NCBI GenBank assembly: GCA_035409945.1
Contig: DAONQC010000002.1
Span: 62,001-126,000 of the forward strand
Direction: 5' to 3'
Length of the DNA stretch: 64,000 nucleotides
Origin: MWEH01 sp035409945
GTDB taxonomy: Bacteria; Bacillota; Clostridia; Christensenellales; DTU072
In this document: positions 56,301 through 62,854 of the stretch, piece by piece
Layout of the letters: each line of letters opens with the position of its first letter
Position numbering within the stretch: the first letter of the stretch is position 1
Made by a program: the position numbers and the translations under genes
Notes under the pieces: generated by a model
The model's database searches: none
The model's input: only the letters and a program-made list of their open reading frames with translations
What the model was told of the DNA's origin: nothing

Positions 56301-56451
56301 TATTAGCAGTAATTGGACCATCTAGGAATCTAAATCTTTTCCCGTTTTTGTTTTTTTCTACTAGTTTTTCAAAGCATTTTTCATCTTCCCAAAACTTTAA
56401 AATTTCTTTTTCTATCGCTACAAAATCTGCGTTAGGATTCTCCTTTTTCAT
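53323..56451 (-). CDS. ileS: Isoleucyl-tRNA synthetase, divergent type
   Basis: A 1,042-residue class I synthetase charging tRNA-Ile. The HIGH motif reads GIHHAWG (about 53-59) and the KMSKS loop reads EKFSKTGY. The editing domain (ILVWTTTPWTLTSNVALAVN), two CxxC zinc sites (LPWCPRCGTSL and IRCEKCGALV) and the anticodon-binding domain are all present, so it should be functional. The sequence is unlike the common bacterial type I enzyme and closer to the eukaryote-like/type II or actinobacterial-like group, which is linked with mupirocin tolerance. GGAGG four bases before the ATG and a promoter 39-68 bp upstream fix the start. Confidence 0.93.
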   Translation of the reverse strand: MKKENPNADFVAIEKEILKFWEDEKCFEKLVEKNKNGKRFRFLDGPITANNPMGIHHAWGRSLKDMYIRFQAMLGKSCQYQNGFDAQGLWVEVETEKELGLKDKSEIDSYGIDKFTEACMERVQKYASIITEQSKRLGQWMDWDNSYYTNSDLNITSIWHFLKICNEKGWLVKSYRPLPWCPRCGTSLSEHEMSGSYKETEHLSIFAKLPIEEMDAKILVWTTTPWTLTSNVALAVNPEIEYVKVTVKSDDKPLIIGAKAIGALKGDIVSVSEPFKGEELIGKTYKTCFEDFDCQCFEHKIVAWDEVDATEGTGVVHIAPGCGAEDFELGKKYGLPSICPINDEGVIVKGFGEFTGKKTTDLVDDVVYRLDGECKLYKTEMYKHSYPYCWRCKTPVVFKLVDEWNLASDKIRPLMIEAIKTVTWDPESGGKRMLDWLTNMGDWTISRKRFYGLPLPFYPCECGHLNVIGSKEELKERSEHGSLEGVPHLHRPYIDKIKIRCEKCGALVERVKDVGDCWLDAGITPFSTKKYFEDKKYFSENFPSELVLEMNEQIRLWFYSMLFMSVAITGKAPYERVFTHGSVVQETGEKFSKTGYMIRFDEAAEKMGADSIRYTYMSVPNTGDVRFGYGIADESRRKIISFWNIYIFFNLYASIDNPDIENFKLDYTKLTHSDKWLLARVNAFIKSSKESMEAYKHAAVVKDFEFFVDEVSNWYIRINRKRFWKSEDKEDQMIAYTCLYKAIKATLGVMAPIIPFITEHIYQNTVREIEKNAPISIHLTNYPEVMDIPFEESIFEETKVSRDIITTGQRMRNEAQIKVKQPLSTLYILKDTEGESKLEKTIAPLSQVIKDELNIKDIVFTNDSSIFNDVFYTVNFRIAGRTLKGEAQKLKGIVDNMTNDEYKALDKMAKTGKVSIGDFVDLDAEIVERNERPKANFIVSIDNGLTLALDTTIDETLLAEGLIRELIRQIQVLRKDSDFLVEQRIVAEITTDSEFALAAINENKEKIALDILATSIERVDKPDAEKEFDVQGHTIKVKMAKV

Positions 56452-56489
56452 TTTGCCTCCGGAAATATAAATATCTCAAATTACACGTG

Positions 56490-56519
56490 ATTATACCACA
56501 TATATATTATTTTTAACAA
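56490..56519 (-). promoter_or_regulatory. Sigma-A promoter of ileS
   Basis: Minus-strand TTGTTA and TATAAT with an 18-bp spacer. The leader is short, and no T-box structure is seen, in contrast to many Firmicutes ileS genes. Confidence 0.7.
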
Positions 56520-56599
56520 ACAAATAATAGTACTACAAGAGTATATAGTACTACTGTTCAAGCTATATGTGAGCTTGTCACCTACCAATCAACTTAAAA

Positions 56600-57056
56600 C
56601 ACTTTCAAACTAACAAATGTCCTATCCACGTATTCAAACCATATCAAGCTACAAAATATGCTATTTTTAACCGTTATTGTTCCAAATTGATGAACTAGCC
56701 TTTATGGTACACTTTTATACATTCGCAACCTGTCAAGTTTGGAAATTACGCTCTACTTGTAACGGTCATTATGCTTTGCTATCAAACTGTCTTTTTCCTT
56801 CCCCATATGCGCATCACAACCCAGTTAATGATAATTAAAATACGCCCTACTTTTGGATGGCATCATTTACTGTGATTGCAGGCGTTTTTTCTCAACATAT
56901 GTTCTTACTCATTCAAACCATATCGGGCTTACAAAATTTGTTTTCTTTTTTAAATGTAATTACACTTTGTGGGTAAATTGTCCTTTTTCTTCTCTATACA
57001 CACATTCAAAACCTAGTTAGGACAAGTACAATACATCTACTTTTGAACATTATCAT
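56600..57056 (-). repeat. Tail copies downstream of the DnaE-like gene
   Basis: The gene's end (TCATTTACTGTGTTTGCAGTCG at 57051, first 20 bases TCATTTACTGTGTTTGCAGT) recurs as TCATTTACTGTGATTGCAGG near 56868, offset about 183 bp. Another pair, TTCAAACCATATC followed by GCTNACAAAATNTG, occurs near 56633 and 56911. Three decayed units in all are visible. Nothing else is seen in 56520-57056. Confidence 0.75.
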
Positions 57057-57962
57057 TTACTGTGTTTGCAGTCGTTTTTTCTTTTTATCTTCCATATATA
57101 CACCTTTATGTGCTTTCCACACATTTTGAGCTGACAAAACCCAGGCTTTACTTCTAGCACATCTTATTCCTCTTACAATCTGATCAAACAACCTTTCATC
57201 TCTACTGTTATTCAAAGCATGGCAATAATTTGCGTATTTACTGTCAAAACTAACATTGACTAGTTGAGCGTTAGGTACATTTTCAAGCATTGCAGCCATT
57301 CTAATATTATTTGCTTCTTCGTAACTAAAACCAAAAACATAGTGAAGTAGATGCATGTAATCCTCAGTAAAAAAGCCAACCGTTGATGCATTCACCAGTT
57401 CATTAATGTTATGGCTAAATTTATATAGCCTCTCTAAGTTTGTTAAAATTCTAACACCTACGCCATTAACTGCGAGTATCTTATCTTCACCTAAAACGTT
57501 ATCACGAGTTTTAATAACAAATACGTTATCTTTGTATAGCTCAAAAAGTTTTACCTTTAACTTTTCTAAAACATCATCTTGTAGGTAAAATCCAAAGATC
57601 GCATTGTCTTTTTTTCTTTTTTGAAAACCCCGTTCAAAAATGAGCCCGTGTTTTATGGGATTTAATGTAGGATCAAAATTAGTTATCCCAATGAGAAATG
57701 CGACAATACTACTACAGCCCATACCAACAAAATGTGGCCTATCATCAATTTCTCTTAAAATATCAGCAATGGATTTTACAACTAGAAACTCTAGTTCCAT
57801 ACCCATTTCCTTGATTTTTTCAAGTTCTTTATAAATTTCAGTGTAAATGTCTTCTGTTCCATGATTAAATTTATGAGCGTTCATGGTCGCGAGGTTTTCA
57901 AGATATGATAGTCTAGTTTCCTTATCCATCTCAAAAACATTTTGATTAAACTTGTTATCCAA
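57057..57962 (-). CDS. DnaE/PolC palm-like protein lacking the catalytic aspartates
   Basis: A 301-residue protein resembling part of bacterial DNA polymerase III alpha. ELEKIKEMGMELEFLVVKSI (about 46-65) matches the El.iI..MGF.gYFLIV segment; VGMGCSSIVAFLIGITNFDP then GLIFERGF (79-113) matches VGxGRGSAAGSLVAYLLGITDIDP...LLFERFL; FTEDYMHLLHYVFGFSYEEA (198-217) matches the YQEQ...GfsxxeAD block. Where polymerases carry PDIDIDF, this protein reads NAIFGFYL, and the arginine of GRGS is lost, so polymerase activity is excluded. The start is TTG 57962 with AGGAGGG nine bases upstream; the longer frame crosses the terminator region. A DNA-binding or regulatory remnant is inferred. Confidence 0.55.
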   Translation of the reverse strand: MDNKFNQNVFEMDKETRLSYLENLATMNAHKFNHGTEDIYTEIYKELEKIKEMGMELEFLVVKSIADILREIDDRPHFVGMGCSSIVAFLIGITNFDPTLNPIKHGLIFERGFQKRKKDNAIFGFYLQDDVLEKLKVKLFELYKDNVFVIKTRDNVLGEDKILAVNGVGVRILTNLERLYKFSHNINELVNASTVGFFTEDYMHLLHYVFGFSYEEANNIRMAAMLENVPNAQLVNVSFDSKYANYCHALNNSRDERLFDQIVRGIRCARSKAWVLSAQNVWKAHKGVYMEDKKKKRLQTQ

Positions 57963-57997
57963 TTGTAGATGCCCTCCTAGTTGTATAGCACCATTAT

Positions 57998-58031
57998 ACA
58001 AAAAACGATGTCCTAACTAGCGGACATCGTT
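57998..58031 (-). terminator. Terminator downstream of the WYL regulator gene
   Basis: Minus-strand AACGATGTCC and GGACATCGTT form a perfect 10-bp stem with an 8-nt loop followed by TTTTTT. A TATAAT directly after it could serve the DnaE-like gene, though no good -35 is present. Confidence 0.9.
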
Positions 58032-58080
58032 CAAGACTTTTACCATTTTTAATCAAAAACCAGTTTTTACATTATTATTT

Positions 58081-58192
58081 GTCTATAAAACTATACTACC
58101 TACTCACATTTAACCTCATAATAGTCAATAATTTCATACTTCCTAGAATCACGTTAAGTTGCAGGCGATTTAGCTTCTTCCCTGTGACACAA
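58081..58192 (-). repeat. Tail copy downstream of the WYL regulator gene
   Basis: The last 30 codons of the gene (58196-58280) recur at about 58103-58185: TCACATTTAANNCNNTANT and ACGTTAAGTTGCAGGCGATT against GCGTAAAGTTGCAGGTGATG. It lies between the stop and the terminator, so it is in the 3' UTR. Confidence 0.8.
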
Positions 58193-59173
58193 CTAATCAC
58201 ATTTAATTCCGTATTTGTCTGCCATTGCTGCAATCTCATTTTTAATAGCCTCGCGTAAAGTTGCAGGTGATGTAACTTCCACTCTCGACCCGTACTGTAA
58301 TGCCCAATATTTCATGGCCATTGGACTTACCATAAGCGATACTTCTACTTTATCATCAGGGAGTTCTTTTACATCTACACCAGTGCCAAACCATTCGCAA
58401 ACATCATCAAATACTCCTACAGTACAAATAAACTCAACCCTTTCTGGTTTGTCAGCATACATATATGGTCTAGAGTTGGCAAGTTCTCCATAATCTATTC
58501 CGCCTTCATATCCTTTGACTGTATTTATTGGAGTCGATGGATCGTCTATAATTTGAACGTTTTTAATTTTATCCATGCGATAAAAAGTTATATCTTCCCA
58601 CTTTTCATTTCTAGCCATTAAGAAATAATGTTGATTGTGTAATATCATTTGGTAAGGGCTAACTCTATGAGACTTAGTTTTATGCAGTTTTTTATCAACC
58701 CCATATTTATGATAATCAAAAGTAATCTGCTTGCCTTTTTCTATAGCTTCGCTCACAAAATCAATATTTAGAAAGAAGGATTGATTACTAGATCTTCTCC
58801 ATTCTCCTACATGACAGATATGTTTAACACGAGATTTGAAATATTTACCACCTAACTTTACTAATTTATCAATTAGTTCTTTGGAGTGTGTTTTATTAAT
58901 ATGTGAACTACAAAGTACACTGTCTATGAGTAACCTTAACTCTGATTCTTCAAATAGTTTTTCTAAAAGATAATTGCCTTTGGGAGTTGATACAATCTCA
59001 TATCCCATATCATTTAAATATTCTATATGTTTACCTATAGCTTTTCTTTCCACGGTTATTCCATACCTATTGTATAAAATGTCAATTATCTCTTTATGAG
59101 TCAATGGATGATCTACATCTGACTCATCATACAAGACTTCAAATATTCTCATCATTATTGTTCTTTGTGGCAT
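58193..59173 (-). CDS. WYL-domain transcriptional regulator
   Basis: A 326-residue DNA-binding regulator. The N-terminal winged helix (THKEIIDILYNRYGITVERKA start) is followed by the WYL ligand-binding domain (QITFDYHKYGVDKKLHKTKS, HRVSPYQMILHNQHYFLMAR) and a WCX-type C-terminus (PERVEFICTVGVFDDVCEWF). WYL proteins sense nucleic acids or ligands and often regulate defence genes. GGAGG before the ATG sets the start. It lies beside the accessory nuclease and restriction genes; regulation of them is possible but not shown. Confidence 0.9.
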   Translation of the reverse strand: MPQRTIMMRIFEVLYDESDVDHPLTHKEIIDILYNRYGITVERKAIGKHIEYLNDMGYEIVSTPKGNYLLEKLFEESELRLLIDSVLCSSHINKTHSKELIDKLVKLGGKYFKSRVKHICHVGEWRRSSNQSFFLNIDFVSEAIEKGKQITFDYHKYGVDKKLHKTKSHRVSPYQMILHNQHYFLMARNEKWEDITFYRMDKIKNVQIIDDPSTPINTVKGYEGGIDYGELANSRPYMYADKPERVEFICTVGVFDDVCEWFGTGVDVKELPDDKVEVSLMVSPMAMKYWALQYGSRVEVTSPATLREAIKNEIAAMADKYGIKCD

Positions 59174-59389
59174 ATCTTACCTCCTATTGTTTTTCAGTTT
59201 TAATCATACTAATTTTCACTCTTTTTAGCCCATCTAACCTTGTACCTTATATGGTACATTTTTTATTAATGTTTGTCTATATCGAAATCCAAAATCATAG
59301 CCTTCAATTTACAAGCTATGATTTATCGTGCTATATTTCACTGTTATATATTCGTATTAATTTGATATAACGGGAACTAATAATCTATT

Positions 59390-59867
59390 ATTTGGTATCC
59401 TTATCTTTCCACTATCCAAATAATATCATCCAATTGATTTTCTTTCCAGTTGCGAGCAATATCTCCCCCTTTTGACCTTGCACCTTAAAGCCCCACAACC
59501 GAGTATTTTTCAGTTCAGTTTCTAGGAACCTCCACCTTTTTCACCCCTGCGTTTGCCTGTAGGTCCCCTCCCAATTTCCATTACTACACAATACACTATT
59601 TAGTATCCCTCTTTTTATTCCGTATCTCAATCTCATCCAAGTACTTTTTAAGATTGGTCTTTAAAAGCATCATTTTGCTTCCCACGGGCTTTAAGAAGCT
59701 GAAGCCCAATTCCTATTCGCTACATAATCATTATTTAGCATCTTGCTTTTTGTTCCGAATCACAATCTCATCTGAGTAACTTTTTAAGATTAGTCTCTAA
59801 GAGTAGCCACTTTGCTTCCTACGGGTTTTAAAGAGTTACATCCCTGTTCCTATTCGCTACATAATCA
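59390..59867 (-). repeat. Three tandem ~136-bp tail copies downstream of the CoiA-like gene
   Basis: The 3'-terminal 150 bp of the gene recurs at about 59719-59855 (roughly 77 percent identical) and 59583-59718, each 136-137 bp apart; a more decayed unit starts near 59395. Blocks GCTACATAATCAT, AATCTCATCTGAGTA and GAGTAGCCACTTTGCTTC run through the units. In the nearest copy the gene's reading frame is kept for about ten codons (AKWLLLETNL) and then lost. This is the largest and clearest tail array. Confidence 0.92.
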
Positions 59868-61181
59868 TCATTTAGCGTCCTTCTGTTTATGCGGTATCTT
59901 AATCTCATCTGAGTATTTTTGAAGATTGGTCTCTAGGAGTAGCCACTTTGCTTCATGGGGGTTTTGGCGGGTTTCATCCCAGTTCCTATTGACTATATAT
60001 TGACCACTTTTGTTTTTATCAAAACATCTATATGAAACATATGAAGAGCCATCTTTTCTAAATTCAGTACCATCATCTTTAACAAAACAATAAATTAGAT
60101 TATTCCCATTTCTATCTGTCTTTTTCCCGTTTTGTAAAAAAAACATTTTATCTTCTTTTCCTTTGAACTGGTCAAATATTTCATCGAGGCTATAAAGCCC
60201 GATAACTACCTCTTTAATCAACACAAGAGTTGGAGCTTTCTTTTTTTCACTGCCTTTCACTTCACTTTTTTTACGTGGTGTTTTAGGCTCACCACCTTCT
60301 TTCACTACCTTTTTTGCTTTTTTATTAACACTTTTTAAATGCTTATTAAAAAGCTCACTATTTACCCAGTCATACCTTAGCCAATGAACAAAAACATCTG
60401 CTGAATCAAATACTTGCTTGCACTCAAAATATCGTATAGTTGCCTCTAAAATACTATTAGATTCTACTCTTTTAAGGTTGTCTACATAATAAATTTTTCC
60501 AGTTTTATCTTGTATAAAAATAACATTGTCTTTGTAAAATCCCGGTTTAATATCTTCAATCCTAAAGAAATGATATAGATTATCCTCTCTAATCTTATAT
60601 TTATCATCGTCTTTAAAAACAGCTAATGTTTGTAAGTAAAACAGCCATATTAAGCGGATGTTTTTTGCTTTATAAAAAGCTGATTTTTCCAAAGCATCAT
60701 CAGCAAATGACTTTTGAAACTCAATTACTGTACTAGTATCTTTGTAATATGCATCAGCAATCTTATATCCACTTTCTTGCGGTACATCATTAGGATAAAA
60801 GCGTTTTTCAATTTCACAAAACGAACTAACTTTATTTTTCCATCCATCGTGCCAAGCAGAGTCCTTTTTATGCACAGTATGTTCTGCTCTTACCAGCGAC
60901 ACATTAATGGGATATAACTCATGATGGTCTTTTAAACTAAGTTTTCTCCTAAAATATGCATTGACATATACTCTTGGCTTATCCGCCCCCTTAGTCTCTT
61001 TATCCGTCCGCCCTTGCCTACTATATGGTGCAACAAATGTAAGTGACCAAGTATTTTCAGGATCTATAAACTCTTCATCTCCTAACCCCTGTTCAAACAC
61101 CTCTTGTGCTGTGTATAAACTATAATCCTTTACCATCCTGGCTTTATAAATTTTCTCTTCCGCCAATTTCTTTTTACTCAT
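59868..61181 (-). CDS. CoiA-like PD-(D/E)XK nuclease domain protein
   Basis: A 437-residue protein. HDGWKNKVSSF (111-121), ADAYYKDTSTVIEFQKSF (142-159) and the following FYKAKNIRLIWLFYL match the competence protein CoiA order, HxxWK, D...(I)E-x-Q-x-S and Y...IWL, so D143, E154 and Q156 are candidate active-site residues. A lysine-rich linker (about 285-320) joins a C-terminal region with no recognised domain. It stops with TGA. It is downstream of the type I restriction genes on the same strand, separated by a small RNA gene on the other strand; a defence or DNA-processing role is inferred. Confidence 0.6.
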   Translation of the reverse strand: MSKKKLAEEKIYKARMVKDYSLYTAQEVFEQGLGDEEFIDPENTWSLTFVAPYSRQGRTDKETKGADKPRVYVNAYFRRKLSLKDHHELYPINVSLVRAEHTVHKKDSAWHDGWKNKVSSFCEIEKRFYPNDVPQESGYKIADAYYKDTSTVIEFQKSFADDALEKSAFYKAKNIRLIWLFYLQTLAVFKDDDKYKIREDNLYHFFRIEDIKPGFYKDNVIFIQDKTGKIYYVDNLKRVESNSILEATIRYFECKQVFDSADVFVHWLRYDWVNSELFNKHLKSVNKKAKKVVKEGGEPKTPRKKSEVKGSEKKKAPTLVLIKEVVIGLYSLDEIFDQFKGKEDKMFFLQNGKKTDRNGNNLIYCFVKDDGTEFRKDGSSYVSYRCFDKNKSGQYIVNRNWDETRQNPHEAKWLLLETNLQKYSDEIKIPHKQKDAK

Positions 61182-61300
61182 CTTAACACTCCAAATCTTC
61201 GTATCATAAAAAAGAGCTACCTCTTCGTAGCTCCATTATACACAACACCCCGTCCCATCTTTGTCCCATAACCAAGCCTTTTCATATAAATCTTACCATC

Positions 61301-61329
61301 TTGACATCCTTATCCTCATTTTATATAAT
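61301..61329 (+). promoter_or_regulatory. Consensus sigma-A promoter of the small RNA gene
   Basis: Perfect TTGACA and TATAAT hexamers with exactly 17 bp between them, on the plus strand and not followed by any open frame. Confidence 0.9.
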
Positions 61330-61335
61330 CTATTT

Positions 61336-61467
61336 GCTTTAGGCGGGAGCCAGCAACGGAGTCGATCGCGTTGACAGTGAAGAATGCTTAGAGCTGAAAG
61401 TTATATCTTTGAATATAACGGCATAGACTTCACAGATTAAATCATCTTCCTTCGAAGGTGATTTTTT
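61336..61467 (+). ncRNA. Candidate small RNA of about 130 nt with its own promoter and terminator
   Basis: Between divergent... actually two minus-strand genes, the plus strand carries a consensus promoter, a G+C-rich segment unlike the AT-rich surroundings, and an intrinsic terminator. There is no open frame. The predicted fold has a 5' hairpin (CAACG/CGTTG), a long stem of GTGAAG and CTTCAC with ATGC/GCAT inside it, and an inner GTTATAT/ATATAAC hairpin. I do not recognise it as 6S, tmRNA, SRP, RNase P or a known riboswitch. Confidence 0.7.
61439..61467 (+). terminator. Intrinsic terminator of the small RNA
   Basis: An 11-bp stem (one G-U pair) with the tetraloop CTTC at 61450-61453, followed by TTTTTT and CG. 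Confidence 0.88.
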
Positions 61468-61645
61468 CGTTTATACAACCACTATATATACATAACTACC
61501 CTTTATCAAATCTTGCCTTGCCAACTTAATAGACCTTGATATGACTATATCCCTTATCTTGTTTAATATAGCTCATAGTTTTATCACAACTGTAATCGTA
61601 AATATTGTCAAATGCATTTAAAACTAATAATGTGTTATTTTTACA

Positions 61646-62854
61646 TCAGTTCTCTTCCTTGAAGCTTACTTGACCACTCACAAATAGCGGTAATAAAAAA
61701 TCTCTTAAAGAAGCCAGTTCGTGATTTTCGATTATATTATTACAAACAATATCTTTCAAGTTTAAAACATTGAATTTTTTCACAATATCCGAATTGAATG
61801 CGATAGGGTAATCAAGTATTCTATCGCTACCAACAACAGGCATCTTTGTCCCTTTTGAATTATTTACTGCATAGTTAAACATGTTTTCACTACACAATGT
61901 CATTACTAAAAAATTATAATAGTCATTATTTATACATTTAAAATTATGTACAGTTCCAGCAACCGCGCCATCGAACGGCGCTATCCCTGCCTTTTTAAGA
62001 TATGGCCTAATTGAGCCAAATAATATATCGCCCTTCTCCATTTTAAACAAATTGGTATCAAAATTTGAACTACTGTTGAACTCGCTCAGCGCAATCGACC
62101 CTGATGGCATAACACTTAAGTCTATTGTTTTAACTTCCGGTCCATCATAAGCATCAGTATTGCCAATTAAAACAAGATCTAATATCTTTTTGACTTCCCA
62201 TCCTTCTGGTATCTCTCTTTTTAGCGCTTCGTTCCAAATCATCTTTCCGCCAGAAGATCTATAAGGTTTTCCATCTTCATTAGGAAATTCAAACTGTAAA
62301 AACCAATAATCATATATTGTCCTTGCAGTTAACTCAAGTTCTTTGTTAATAGAGTTGTTATTAGTCATTTTTTTGGTCAAGGTTAAGTATGTTTTAGCTA
62401 TTTTTTTTTGTATGTTTTTTGGCGGAACCGGAATCATTATTTTTTTGAACATAACGTGAGTTAAATCGGGCTGTACAGAGTTTTTTGCGAATGATAAAGC
62501 TTGATTTCTAAAAAAATCAGACTGTAACACCGTAAATAAATAGTCTTTATCTAACTCTTCATCAATTAACGTAATAATGAATGAATTATTATGAACAACA
62601 CCTTCGAACCCTCTAAAAGCAAGTCCAATTTGTCCCGTTCTTGTATAAATTATATCGTCCTTTTTTGCAACAACCGTAGAATTCACATCAGTTGATACAT
62701 ATCTTTTAAATTTGTTTTCTAACATATCTGCAATTCTAAGCAGAGGCAATTTAAATTTCCCATGCGAACTGTTACTAACTAGATGAGCTGAGTCTTTATT
62801 TATCGCCAAACCTTGACTTAACGACACATACTTTCCTATTGGCTTAAGCTCCAT
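61646..62854 (-). CDS. hsdS: Type I restriction-modification specificity subunit HsdS
   Basis: A 402-residue DNA-recognition subunit. Two target-recognition domains (residues about 10-150, with DIIYTRTGQIGLAFRG; and about 215-360, with GDILFGSIRPYLKKAGIAPF) are each followed by a conserved helix (PPKNIQKKIAKTYLTLTKK; ENHELASLRDFLLPLFVSGQ). The start is ATG 62854 with GGAGG upstream, inside hsdM; it overlaps hsdM by 11 bp. The upstream in-frame extension to 62941 is not supported by an SD. No hsdR is in the window. Confidence 0.93.
   Translation of the reverse strand: MELKPIGKYVSLSQGLAINKDSAHLVSNSSHGKFKLPLLRIADMLENKFKRYVSTDVNSTVVAKKDDIIYTRTGQIGLAFRGFEGVVHNNSFIITLIDEELDKDYLFTVLQSDFFRNQALSFAKNSVQPDLTHVMFKKIMIPVPPKNIQKKIAKTYLTLTKKMTNNNSINKELELTARTIYDYWFLQFEFPNEDGKPYRSSGGKMIWNEALKREIPEGWEVKKILDLVLIGNTDAYDGPEVKTIDLSVMPSGSIALSEFNSSSNFDTNLFKMEKGDILFGSIRPYLKKAGIAPFDGAVAGTVHNFKCINNDYYNFLVMTLCSENMFNYAVNNSKGTKMPVVGSDRILDYPIAFNSDIVKKFNVLNLKDIVCNNIIENHELASLRDFLLPLFVSGQVSFKEEN

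Noticed and set aside
57963..58001. Upstream TTG start for the DnaE-like gene
   Set aside because: It would begin at the terminator stem-loop of the WYL gene and precede the AGGAGGG site; the TTG at 57962 fits the SD better.
61182..61645. A small protein-coding gene on the plus strand in place of the RNA
   Set aside because: No start codon with SD leads to an open frame of useful length between the promoter and the terminator.
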